Source: Arthrobacter sp. OAP107 (lineage in GTDB: Bacteria > Actinomycetota > Actinomycetes > Actinomycetales > Micrococcaceae). From it: a stretch of 64,000 bases of DNA. A model generated the notes under the pieces. The model searched no databases. It was not told the origin of the DNA and worked only from the letters and a program-made list of their open reading frames with translations. The position numbers and the translations under genes are program-made. Shown piece after piece: positions 33,601-41,191 of the stretch (its first letter is position 1; each line of letters begins with the position of its first letter). The stretch spans positions 1,364,001 through 1,428,000 of the forward strand of contig NZ_JBEPOK010000001.1 in NCBI RefSeq assembly GCF_040546765.1. The letters run 5' to 3'.

Positions 33601-34112
33601 TGCCGAGGGAGCCCGGCATGTCCGCGCGCAAGGGCACGGCCTTCCATGCCTGGGTCGAAGAATATTTCGGAACGGCGGGAATGCTGGATCTCGGCGAAGC
33701 GCCCGGCTCCGACAACCACATCGATGAGGCCTACGGCCTTGACGACATGGTCGCTACCTTCAAGGACTCCCGCTGGGCACACAGATCGCCGGCCTACGTG
33801 GAGGTCCCCGTGGAGACCCGGATCGGCGACGTCGTTGTGCGTGGCCGCATCGACGCAGTGTTCCGGGACGCCGACGGCGGCTGGGACCTCGTGGACTGGA
33901 AGACCGGCCGCCGTCCGTCGGCGGGGCAGCTGAAGACCAAGAGCGTCCAGCTGGCCGTCTACCGGCTGGCCTGGGCCCGGCTCAAGGGCGTGCCGCTGGA
34001 GGAGGTCCGGGCTGCCTTCTTCTACGTCGCGGACAACCATGTGGTGCGCCCGCACGACCTCGCGTCAGGCGCCGAGCTCGAAGGGATCGTGGCCGCCGCG
34101 CTTGCGGGGTAG
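30609..34112 (+). CDS. adnB: AdnB-like helicase-nuclease subunit
   Basis: Second AdnAB subunit, ~1167 residues, with intact helicase motifs: Walker A VIAGAGSGKTATMADRVV (~residue 45), TFTRKAAGEL, LLDEFQDTSHAQL (motif II DEFQ), GDPNQSIYGFRGA, LTVHASKGLEWDVV and YVAYTRAK. The C-terminal nuclease has GRIDAVFRDADG and LVDWKTGRRP. This is the likely motor of the complex that unwinds and resects broken ends before recombination. ATG 30609 overlaps the adnA stop (ATGA), ensuring balanced subunits. Low-complexity inserts (Gly/Ala near residue ~105 and an acidic stretch near ~585) are typical of GC-rich actinobacteria. Confidence 0.88.
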   Translation: MSRTAGLPEPRFSPEELSVLLGEKNLPTAEQSAIISSPLAPRLVIAGAGSGKTATMADRVVWLVANGWVKPEEVLGVTFTRKAAGELASRIRAKLTALQRTATGGAGGTGNSGAASPGGAGAGALLSADALEPKVSTYHSFASGIVSDYGLRLGIERDVVLLGGAQAWQLASEVVEAFDGEYSHFRVAKSTLVKAVIQLAGECAEHLQDPDGVQGWLMQRLAEFEALPYVAGAKKNPTQAAGELGAMLRTRASVAELVGRYAEAKRARGALDFGDLVALAARVAQEVPLAAEMERQRYKVVLLDEFQDTSHAQLVLFSRLFGDGHAVTAVGDPNQSIYGFRGASAGQLFHFVNEFPVCVADSQSGPASRRPAPVSYLTTAWRNGRNILAAANLISAPLSAAAAQAGPAGQRSSSAAVEVPALQPSPAAVQGRVVIGRFATDEDEAAAIAKDLLRFRATDFDGSSAEVRVQPAMAVLCRRRAQMECLRKEFEATGIPYEIVGLGGLLDTPEIVDLVATLQVLADPGRSDSLMRLLAGARWRIGPADLMAFRDWSAFLARRRGMVSDGRGMGVNDDPGANDPSVDGDPEGADVVIEGDITDAASLVEALDWLPSEGWTSAHGRSLTAPARERLQRLGTELRQLRTLMGEDLTTLLGEVERTMLLDIEVAARPGFSIHQARRNLDAFQDAAAGFLQTSHRVDVLAFLSWLEAAASEEGGLDVPPPDVNHEAVQLLTVHASKGLEWDVVFVPGLNAGAFPSSRDSRWSSGAAALPWPLRGDRADLPQWDLDQPDQKGWLDAEKVFKGDVQAHGEAEERRLAYVAYTRAKHVLWVSSGAWVGGRGGMAEMSPFLAELAPLAEGETAEIHPGSVDEESLPQESPLTRELEVAAWPYDPLEGPVDPRSGNRLRLVPGRRAAMDRAAERLLTEIAALEAGGQGLPAGQGLRPQAAGWEREAALLLERRARRARSRDVHLPGHISASTLVDLGEDAEAVVQRLRRPVPREPGMSARKGTAFHAWVEEYFGTAGMLDLGEAPGSDNHIDEAYGLDDMVATFKDSRWAHRSPAYVEVPVETRIGDVVVRGRIDAVFRDADGGWDLVDWKTGRRPSAGQLKTKSVQLAVYRLAWARLKGVPLEEVRAAFFYVADNHVVRPHDLASGAELEGIVAAALAG

Positions 34113-34125
34113 GGAACCTCGCCAG

Positions 34126-35490
34126 TTAGGTCGTCTTGGCCTCAACCACCGTGAGGGCGACAGTGGAGGTGTCGGCATCCGGGGACTTCGGGGCCGGCGC
34201 ATCTCCCTGTGCCGCGTCGTTGGTCCCGGCCGCTTCAGCAGTGTCAGATTCGCCGGCACCCGGTGCCGCCTCATCCTCCCGTGCGTTCTCCTTCAACGCG
34301 GTCTGCGGCGTGTCCTGGTCTGACGGCCGGTCCGCGTTCTCGCCGGTGTCCTCCGTGTCGGCCGGGACGGGTGTCACCTCGACCGGGATAGGCGTCACTT
34401 CCACCGGGAGCGGCCTGGCGTCAACCGGTATGGGCGTGACGTGGACGGCCGGCATGGCCTCGGACATGTCGGTGGCCGCCGGGGCGTCGACCAGGCCGGG
34501 TGCGGCCGGTGCCTGGCCGGTTGGCGGGGTATCGGGCTTGGCCGGGGGCAGCGGTTCGACGCTGATGGGCTGGCCGCCGTATTCGGCAATGTCGTCGGCG
34601 AGCGTGGACAGCATGCCTTCGGCCTCTGCGATCATGTCGTCGTCGGCTGCCGCGATGCCCTTGACGAGGTACTGGGCCAGGGCAAATTCCGCCGAGAGCG
34701 CGGCGCGGCGCAGCAGGTGGGTGTCCGGAACGTCGCGGCGCTTCGCGGTGTAGTGCTTGACCACAGCGTCGACGAAGTCGTGCTCGTTGGATGCCACGAG
34801 CCACGCGAGGTCGTCGGCGGGGTCGCCGATGCGCAGATCCGTCCAGCCGGTGACGGCCGTAACACGGTTGTCCTCAACCAGCAGATTGTCTTCGTGCAGG
34901 TCACCGTGGACCACGCAGGGGTTGAAACGCCACAGTGAGACGTCTTCCATGGCATGTTCCCAGCGGCGGAGCAGGAGGGCCGGGATCTTGCCTGTGGTCG
35001 CGGCCATGTCGAGTTCGTTGAGCCGGCGCTGGCGAAATTCGTTGGGGGTGTAGCTGGGCAGGTCGGCGTTGCTGACCAGCGCGCGGGGCAGGTCGTGAAT
35101 GGCCGCCAGCGCCGTGCCGATCTCCTTCGCCAGCTCCTGCGGGCCGGCCGTCAGCTCCTCAACGGTGCGCGTGGCGCCATGCAGGTGCGAGTACACGAAG
35201 GTGGTCAGGTTCTGCTGCCGGACAGTGCCGGCCACGGTGGGCATGAGAAACGGCAGTTCGGCCCGGATACCGGGTGCGAAGGCGCGCAGTACCAGGAATT
35301 CGGTCTCCAGCCGGGTGCTGGCTTCCGCGTGCCGGGGTGAGCGGACGCGCCAGCGTTTGCCCTCGGCATCCAGAAGGAGAGCCGAGTCAAAGTCCGCCGG
35401 GTCATCCGGGGCAGAGCTCACGGCAGTCGGGCTCAGTCCGGGGACTGCCGCGGTGGCCACAGCTGCCAGTTCGATTGGTTCTCTTCTCAC
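34126..35490 (-). CDS. Aminoglycoside-phosphotransferase-fold protein with long Pro/acidic C-terminal tail
   Basis: Kinase-like fold of the APH family. The Brenner-type catalytic loop VVHGDLHEDNLLVED (~residue 225) and the metal motif DLRIGDPADDLAWL are intact. The substrate is unknown; these proteins are often annotated as macrolide or aminoglycoside phosphotransferases without proof. The last ~160 residues form a disordered tail: first a Pro-rich stretch with repeated TPIPV and VEVTP units, then an Ala/Asp/Glu-rich part. Start GTG 35490 is preceded by TACCGT plus six bases, consistent with a leaderless mRNA; the frame extends 47 codons further upstream but without a kinase-like sequence. 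Convergent with adnB (13-base gap). Confidence 0.8.
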   Translation of the reverse strand: MRREPIELAAVATAAVPGLSPTAVSSAPDDPADFDSALLLDAEGKRWRVRSPRHAEASTRLETEFLVLRAFAPGIRAELPFLMPTVAGTVRQQNLTTFVYSHLHGATRTVEELTAGPQELAKEIGTALAAIHDLPRALVSNADLPSYTPNEFRQRRLNELDMAATTGKIPALLLRRWEHAMEDVSLWRFNPCVVHGDLHEDNLLVEDNRVTAVTGWTDLRIGDPADDLAWLVASNEHDFVDAVVKHYTAKRRDVPDTHLLRRAALSAEFALAQYLVKGIAAADDDMIAEAEGMLSTLADDIAEYGGQPISVEPLPPAKPDTPPTGQAPAAPGLVDAPAATDMSEAMPAVHVTPIPVDARPLPVEVTPIPVEVTPVPADTEDTGENADRPSDQDTPQTALKENAREDEAAPGAGESDTAEAAGTNDAAQGDAPAPKSPDADTSTVALTVVEAKTT

Positions 35491-35653
35491 GGTTCCACGG
35501 TAGATTGAGCGGCGTCCAAGACAATGATGTGTCGCGGCGAGTCTCGAGATCGGCCTAAATATGCTGCCGGGAGGCAAGTGACGACTCTCATTCCGGGCCT
35601 GCCGGCACCCTCCCGAAATGTAAATTGTCACTGCGAGTCAGTACGGTGGATAC
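35491..35653. promoter_or_regulatory. Divergent promoter region of the APH-like and nudC genes
   Basis: 163 bases between two outward start codons. TACCGT (35502-35497, minus) precedes GTG 35490 by six bases. TACGGT (35642-35647, plus) precedes ATG 35654 by six bases. A TTGTCA at 35625-35630 resembles a -35 but lies only 11 bases from TACGGT, too near for a standard promoter. No ribosome binding site is apparent for either gene. Confidence 0.5.
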
Positions 35654-36706
35654 ATGAGTCATGCGGAGGCCGCAGTGCCGGTCGGTCAAGCGGCGGGCGC
35701 CATCCCGGAAAATCAGCTCCCGGCCGGCGAACTGCCGGCCAACCATCTCTTCGACACCGTGCTGCCGGTTCGGCCCGCCATGGTCAACAGGGGGTCGGTT
35801 GAACGGATGAGGCCCGGCCTCATTCCGGAGCTGCTGGCGGCGGGAACCGCCAAGGCCATGCTCCTGTCCGGACGGCACGCGCTGGTCCACCGGGACGCGC
35901 TCGTCCTGGCAGAGGCCGGGCCGCTGCTCGACCGGCTCGAGAGTTCCGCGTCGGGCCCGGCGCACATCATCTATCTCGGCGCCGCCCTCGGCTCCGAGGA
36001 CCTTCCGGCAGGCACCGGCGTCCTGCTCTTCATCCTGCCGGAGCCGGTGGAGCCCGGTCCGGCCGGCCTGCCCGCGGGAGCCACCTGGGAGGGCTTCCGG
36101 GACGTCGCCGCGCAACTGGATCCGACGCATACTGCGCTGTTCGTTGAGGCCAGTGCCATTGCCAACTGGCACGCCACCCACACCCACTGTCCCCGGTGCG
36201 GCACCGTCACCAACGTCGAAGCCGGGGGATGGGTCCGGCGGTGCCCGGCCGACAACTCCGAACACTACCCGCGCACGGACCCAGCCATCATCGTCACGGT
36301 GGTTGGGCCGGACGGCCGTGTCCTGCTGGGCGGCGGCGGTCCGCTGGACGCAAAGAACTACTCCACACTGGCCGGATTCGTTGAGCCCGGGGAATCCCTG
36401 GAACAGGCCGTGGTCCGGGAAATCCAGGAAGAAGTGGGCGTGCGGGTCAAGGCGTGCCAGTACCTTGGCTCCCAGTCGTGGCCGTTTCCGGCGTCCCTCA
36501 TGCTCGGCTTTACCGCCGTCACCGACGACACCGAAGCAAAGCCCGACGGCGTCGAGGTCACCAGGGCGCGCTGGTTCAGCCGGGAGGAAGTCCAGGAAGC
36601 CGTGCTCAGCGGTGAAATCGTCATCTCCACCAGGCTCTCCATCGCCAGGTCCCTCATTGAGCACTGGTACGGCGGCGTGATCCAGGACCGTCCGGCCGAC
36701 GACTGA
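35654..36706 (+). CDS. nudC: NAD(+) diphosphatase NudC
   Basis: Nudix hydrolase that cleaves NADH (and NAD caps on RNA) to NMN(H) and AMP. Zinc-ribbon cysteines CPRCG (~residue 180) with a partner RRCP further on; the Nudix box starts at GFVEPG and contains GESLEQAVVREIQEE; the NudC-specific SQSWPFPAS follows. The N-terminal domain (~150 residues) is the usual dimerisation region. The 350-residue length is normal for actinobacterial NudC. Next to uvrD2, the same neighbour as in mycobacteria. Confidence 0.94.
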   Translation: MSHAEAAVPVGQAAGAIPENQLPAGELPANHLFDTVLPVRPAMVNRGSVERMRPGLIPELLAAGTAKAMLLSGRHALVHRDALVLAEAGPLLDRLESSASGPAHIIYLGAALGSEDLPAGTGVLLFILPEPVEPGPAGLPAGATWEGFRDVAAQLDPTHTALFVEASAIANWHATHTHCPRCGTVTNVEAGGWVRRCPADNSEHYPRTDPAIIVTVVGPDGRVLLGGGGPLDAKNYSTLAGFVEPGESLEQAVVREIQEEVGVRVKACQYLGSQSWPFPASLMLGFTAVTDDTEAKPDGVEVTRARWFSREEVQEAVLSGEIVISTRLSIARSLIEHWYGGVIQDRPADD

Positions 36707-36790
36707 CCGACGCGGAGCCCGGCAAAACACACTTTCCTCAAAGCCTCCATGGCGGAGCAGCCCATCCATCCCTAAAGCAAGCAGCAAGAA

Positions 36791-38923
36791 GTGACGACAG
36801 AAAATCCTGATGGCAATGCCTCCCTGGAGGACCGGATCCTTGGCGGCCTCGACGCGGAGCAGCGGGAAGTGGCCACCACCCTGACCGGCCCGCTCTGCGT
36901 GCTTGCCGGTGCCGGCACCGGCAAGACCCGAGCCATCACGCACAGGATCGCCTACGGCGTGCACTCAGGGGTGTACAGCCCGCAGCGGCTGCTGGCAGTA
37001 ACGTTCACGGCACGTGCGGCAGCGGAAATGCGCAGCCGGCTCCGGGACCTGGGTGTCGGAAACGTCCAGGCCAGGACCTTCCACGCGGCCGCGCTGCGGC
37101 AGCTGCAGTTCTTCTGGCCCCAGGCGGTGGGCGGTGCGCTGCCCAACCTGCTGGACCACAAGGCGCAGATGATCGCAGAGGCCGCCCGCCGGCTCCGGCT
37201 GAGCACCGACCGCGCCTCCATCAGGGACCTGGCGTCGGAAATCGAGTGGGCGAAGGTGTCCATGCTCACGCCCGCCAACTACCTTGAAAACGCACAGGAC
37301 AGGGGCGCTCCGGGAGGCTTTGACCTCACGGCTGTGGCCCGGGTTTTCCAAGCCTACGAAGACGTCAAGACGGACCGCAACGTCATCGACTTCGAGGATG
37401 TCCTGCTGATTACCGTGGGCATTCTGCAGGAAGACCCGAAGGTGGCGGCGACGGTCCGGGAACAGTACCGGCACTTCGTGGTGGACGAATACCAGGACGT
37501 TTCCCCGCTGCAGCAGCGCCTCCTAGAGCTCTGGCTTGGCGGGCGCAATGAACTGTGCGTCGTGGGTGACGCCAGCCAGACTATTTACTCGTTCACGGGT
37601 GCGTCCCCGAAGCACCTTCTTGGCTTCAAGGCCCAGTATCCCGACGCGAACGTGGTCAAGCTGGTCCGGGACTACCGTTCCACGCCGCAGGTGGTCAAAC
37701 TGGCCAACGATCTGCTTGCTTCACGCCGAAGCGGCGGTCCGGCGGCCGACGCGGCATGGGCTGCGCCGCTGAAGCTCGTCGCCCAGCGGAACCCGGGACC
37801 CGAGCCGCAATTCACAGAATGCACGGACGACGAAGCCGAGGCTGCAACGGTCGCCGCCAAGATCCGCACACTCCTCGACGACGGCGTGCAGGCGAGTGAA
37901 ATCGCTGTCCTGTTCCGCACCAACGGCCAGTCGGAGGCGTACGAGCAGGCTCTGGCCTCGGCCGGGATCGGCTACCAGCTGCGCGGCGGCGAGCGGTTCT
38001 TTGCACGGAAAGAGGTCCGCGACGCGATCCTTCAGCTCCGGGCAGCCACGCGTGCCGTGGCCGAGTCCGATCCCCAGCCACTGGGGCAGCTGGTGCGCGA
38101 CATCGTCGCGTCGCTTGGCTACACCGACACCGCCCCGCACAGCGGCGGCGCCCTGCGGGAACGCTGGGAATCGCTGGCTGCGCTGGTGGCCCTGGCGGAC
38201 GAGCTTGCGCAGAACCGCGGACCCCAGTTCGGCCTGGCTGACTTTGTTAACGAGCTTCAGGAGCGCTCCGTTGCCCAGCATGCACCCACCGTCCAGGGGG
38301 TTACGCTGGCGTCCCTGCACGCTGCGAAGGGCCTTGAATGGGACGCGGTCTTCCTAGTGGGGCTGAGCGAAGGCCTCATGCCCATCTCCTTTGCAGATGA
38401 TCCTGCCGCGGTGGACGAGGAGCGCCGGCTGCTGTACGTCGGCATCACGCGTGCCCGCGAGCACCTTTCCCTCTCCTGGTCCACTGCCAGGACCCCGGGC
38501 GGGCGCGCCAACCGGAAGCCGTCCCGCTTCCTCGACGGACTGCGCCCGGACTCGGTGGCCAGCTCGGCTGCCCGGGGGAGGGGAACCGCGCCGCGCCGGA
38601 AGGCGGCCGCCCCCGCATCCTGCCGGGTCTGCGGGAGCATGCTGGCCAGCGGAGCCGAGCGCAAGGTCGGCCGGTGCAGCCAGTGCCCGCCCAGCTACGA
38701 AGAGCAGACATTCAACGCCCTCCGCGAATGGCGCAAGGAGGTCGCGCATTCCGCCGACGTCCCCGCATTCGTGGTTTTCACGGATGCAACCCTCACCGCC
38801 ATCGCCGAAGCCCGGCCGTCCTCACTCGAGGAACTGGCCGGGCTCGCCGGCGTTGGCCCGTCCAAACTGGAGCGGTACGGCGAGGCGGTCCTCGCAGTCC
38901 TGACGGAAAGCAGCTCGCTGTAA
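36791..38923 (+). CDS. uvrD2: ATP-dependent DNA helicase UvrD2
   Basis: SF1A helicase. Walker A LAGAGTGKTRAITHRI (~residue 42), TFTARAAAEM, VVDEYQDVSPLQQ (motif II DEYQ), GDASQTIYSFTGA, LHAAKGLEWDAV and YVGITRAREHLS. After the motor come a tetracysteine cluster (CRVCG ... CSQC, ~residues 615-635) and a C-terminal HRDC domain (FNALREWRKEVA ... LAGVGPSKLERYGEAVL, here in parts), the domain order that defines mycobacterial UvrD2. Length 710 fits. GTG start at 36791. Its stop overlaps the start of the metallopeptidase gene (TAATG). Confidence 0.93.
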   Translation: MTTENPDGNASLEDRILGGLDAEQREVATTLTGPLCVLAGAGTGKTRAITHRIAYGVHSGVYSPQRLLAVTFTARAAAEMRSRLRDLGVGNVQARTFHAAALRQLQFFWPQAVGGALPNLLDHKAQMIAEAARRLRLSTDRASIRDLASEIEWAKVSMLTPANYLENAQDRGAPGGFDLTAVARVFQAYEDVKTDRNVIDFEDVLLITVGILQEDPKVAATVREQYRHFVVDEYQDVSPLQQRLLELWLGGRNELCVVGDASQTIYSFTGASPKHLLGFKAQYPDANVVKLVRDYRSTPQVVKLANDLLASRRSGGPAADAAWAAPLKLVAQRNPGPEPQFTECTDDEAEAATVAAKIRTLLDDGVQASEIAVLFRTNGQSEAYEQALASAGIGYQLRGGERFFARKEVRDAILQLRAATRAVAESDPQPLGQLVRDIVASLGYTDTAPHSGGALRERWESLAALVALADELAQNRGPQFGLADFVNELQERSVAQHAPTVQGVTLASLHAAKGLEWDAVFLVGLSEGLMPISFADDPAAVDEERRLLYVGITRAREHLSLSWSTARTPGGRANRKPSRFLDGLRPDSVASSAARGRGTAPRRKAAAPASCRVCGSMLASGAERKVGRCSQCPPSYEEQTFNALREWRKEVAHSADVPAFVVFTDATLTAIAEARPSSLEELAGLAGVGPSKLERYGEAVLAVLTESSSL

Positions 38924-39516
38924 TGCCCGGAAGACTGGATACCACGACGCCCCTGACCACGCACGACGGCGCGCCCGTGGAGGTCCGCCGCTCCGCCCGC
39001 CGGCGCCGTACAGTGGCGGCATTCTGGGAGAACGGCACCGCCGTCGTCGCCATCCCCGCCCACTTCAGCAGGGCACAGGAAGCGGACTGGGTTCACCGGA
39101 TGCTGGAGAAGCTGCGGACCCAGGGGGAGAAGCGTTCCAGCGGCACGGGACGGCGGCCTTCCTCGGACGCGGCCCTGGCCGCGCACGCTGCGCAGCTCTC
39201 GGCCAGGTACCTCGGCGGCAGGTCAGCCCCGACGTCGGTCCGGTGGGTCAGCAACCAAAACTCCCGCTGGGGTTCAGCCACCCCCGCCGACGGGTCCATC
39301 CGGCTTTCGGACAAGCTCCGGCCCATGCCGCAGTGGGTCATCGACTACGTGCTGCTGCATGAACTGGCGCACCTGCTGGTGGCCGGACACAACGCGGCGT
39401 TCTGGAAACTGCTGGAGGCATACCCCGAGACGGAACGCGCCAAGGCCTTCCTGGAGGGCGTGTCGTTTGCCGCCTCGCGCGGCCTCCCCGCCGGCGCCGC
39501 AGAACCGGGCCTCTAA
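38923..39516 (+). CDS. YgjP/M48-like zinc metallopeptidase
   Basis: Small (197 residues) metallopeptidase-like protein. The zinc motif HELAHLLVAGHNAAFW (HExxH plus a downstream His) is preceded by WVSNQNSRWGSAT and VIDYVLLHEL, the order seen in the YgjP/WLM-type family. Biological substrate unknown; related proteins act on DNA-protein crosslinks or peptides, which would fit this repair neighbourhood but is inference. ATG 38923 overlaps the uvrD2 stop by one base (TAATG), so it is translationally coupled. Confidence 0.85.
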   Translation: MPGRLDTTTPLTTHDGAPVEVRRSARRRRTVAAFWENGTAVVAIPAHFSRAQEADWVHRMLEKLRTQGEKRSSGTGRRPSSDAALAAHAAQLSARYLGGRSAPTSVRWVSNQNSRWGSATPADGSIRLSDKLRPMPQWVIDYVLLHELAHLLVAGHNAAFWKLLEAYPETERAKAFLEGVSFAASRGLPAGAAEPGL

Positions 39517-39517
39517 A

Positions 39518-39540
39518 GCCCCGGCTCAGCCCTTCGGGGC
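39518..39540. terminator. Possible convergent hairpin
   Basis: GCCCCG (39518-39523) and CGGGGC (39535-39540) can pair across an 11-base loop between the convergent metallopeptidase and zinc-protease genes. There is no T-run, and the right arm lies within the end of the zinc-protease gene, so it is a weak candidate. Confidence 0.25.
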
Positions 39541-40968
39541 CCCGCCCTCGTCGTCGCCGTCGGCCTTTTGGCCAGCGTCGCCGCCGTCCTTTGCTTCGGC
39601 GTCGCCGTCGCTTGCAGCCGGGCTGTCGAAGCCGCCGTTCAGCAGCTTCTGGAGGGCGTCGTCCACTTCGCTGTCACTGGCCTCGGCGAGCTTGCGGCGT
39701 TCGCTGAATCCCTTGGGGTCGTCAAGATCTTCGGCGGTCGGGAGTAGGTCGGGATGCTTCCAGATGGCGTCGCGGCCGTCGATGCCGCGCTCGGCCTTCA
39801 GCGATGCCCAGAGCGTGGCGGCTTCCCGGAGGCGGCGGGGCCGCAGCTCCAGCCCCACGAGGGAAGCGAACGCGTGTTCCGCCGGGCCTCCAGTGGCGCG
39901 GCGGCGGCGGACCGTTTCGCGGAGCGCTGCAGCGGAGGGGAGCACCTTCTCCGTGGCGGCCGCGGTGAGTTCGTCCACCCACCCCTCGACGAGGGCCAGC
40001 GCGGTCTCCAGCTTCTGCAGTGCCTGGTCCTGTTCGGGCGTGCGCTGCGGCATGAAGACGCCCTGCGACAGGGCCTCCTGGATTCCCTCCGGGTTGCTGG
40101 GGTCCAGGTCCCGGGCCAGCTCCTCGATCCGCGAGGTGTCGATGTGGATGCCGCGGGCGTAGGCCTCGATGGCGCCGAGCAGGTGCCCGCGCAGCCACGG
40201 AACCTGGACGAAGAGGCGGGCGTGGGCGGCCTCGCGGACTGCGAGGAAGAGCCGGATGTCGTTTTCGGGAAGGCTGAGACCCTCGCCGAACTTGGCCACG
40301 TTGCCGGGCAGAAGCGCCATCTCCAGATCGGCCAGCGGAACGCCGATGTCAGTGGAGCTGACCACGTCGGTGGAGAGTGCTCCAATGGCCTGGCCCAGCT
40401 GCATCCCGAAGATGGCGCCGCCCACGTTCTGCAGCATGGAGGAGGCGCCGCCCATCATGGACTTCATCTCCTCCGGCATCTGCTCCGTCATGGCGGCGGA
40501 GAGGGCGTTGGCCACGCTGTTGGCCACCGGTTCCGTGAGCCGCTTCCAGGTGCCGAGTGTCTCCTCCACCCATTCGGCGCGGGACCACGCCTTGCCGATG
40601 AGGCCGGTGGCAGGCAGGTCCGTGACCTGGTCCAGCCACAGTTCGGCGAGCCGCAACGCCTCATCCACTTCGCGTGACTGCGTGGACGTGACCGAGGGGT
40701 CGGCGCTGCCGGCGGCCACGCGGCGGGCGTTGTCATGGGCGAGCTTCCAGTTGACGGGGCCCTCCGAGGGCGCGCTCATCATGGCCTGCACCTGGGAGAA
40801 CATCTGGGCCAGCAGGTTGGGATCGTTCGGCAGCCCGGCGGCTTTGGCCAGTTCTGCGGGGTCAATGTCACCCAGGCCCTTGCCGCCCATGAGGTTCTGC
40901 AGCATCTCCGCCAGCGGATCCTTGGGATTTTCGTCGCCGTTGGACGGATTGAGTGGATTGGAGGTCAT
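39526..40968 (-). CDS. Actinobacterial zinc-dependent metalloprotease family (DUF2342-like)
   Basis: 480-residue protein of the putative zinc metalloprotease/hydrolase family found beside uvrD2 and the PDZ protease in Actinobacteria. The proposed zinc motif is in AVREAAHARLFVQVPWL (HExxH-like geometry reversed: E-A-A-H). A Met-rich stretch MKSMMGGASSMLQNVGGAIFG lies near residue 165 (core: SMMGGASSMLQNVGG). N-terminal ~50 residues and the C-terminal Asp/Gly/Ala tail are disordered. Activity in this family is not well established. Convergent with the metallopeptidase gene (nine-base gap) and divergent from the PDZ protease. Confidence 0.82.
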   Translation of the reverse strand: MTSNPLNPSNGDENPKDPLAEMLQNLMGGKGLGDIDPAELAKAAGLPNDPNLLAQMFSQVQAMMSAPSEGPVNWKLAHDNARRVAAGSADPSVTSTQSREVDEALRLAELWLDQVTDLPATGLIGKAWSRAEWVEETLGTWKRLTEPVANSVANALSAAMTEQMPEEMKSMMGGASSMLQNVGGAIFGMQLGQAIGALSTDVVSSTDIGVPLADLEMALLPGNVAKFGEGLSLPENDIRLFLAVREAAHARLFVQVPWLRGHLLGAIEAYARGIHIDTSRIEELARDLDPSNPEGIQEALSQGVFMPQRTPEQDQALQKLETALALVEGWVDELTAAATEKVLPSAAALRETVRRRRATGGPAEHAFASLVGLELRPRRLREAATLWASLKAERGIDGRDAIWKHPDLLPTAEDLDDPKGFSERRKLAEASDSEVDDALQKLLNGGFDSPAASDGDAEAKDGGDAGQKADGDDEGGAPKG

Positions 40969-41191
40969 GATCCCGCCGATCGTCGGTGTGACTATTAATC
41001 AACTTTCACGCTACCCCTGTGCGGGAGTGGCTGTCTGCCGAAAGCCGGGACGTTCGCTGTAGGCAAAGACCTAAGGGCAGGCCGGGACGCGTAGTGTTAG
41101 AAGCCGGAACGTATGTAGGCTGCGCCCCGGCCCTCCGCCGGGCTGCGGCCGCGGTGCAGCGCTGAACGACGCGGTGCGGAGAGGTCCTTCA

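Noticed and set aside
31965..34055. Long minus-strand open frame opposite adnB
   Set aside because: Same reasoning: no domain, and the sense strand encodes intact UvrD-type motifs and a nuclease site.
35491..35631. Upstream extension of the APH-like gene
   Set aside because: The 47 extra codons show no kinase-like features and would remove the clear promoter-start arrangement at 35490.
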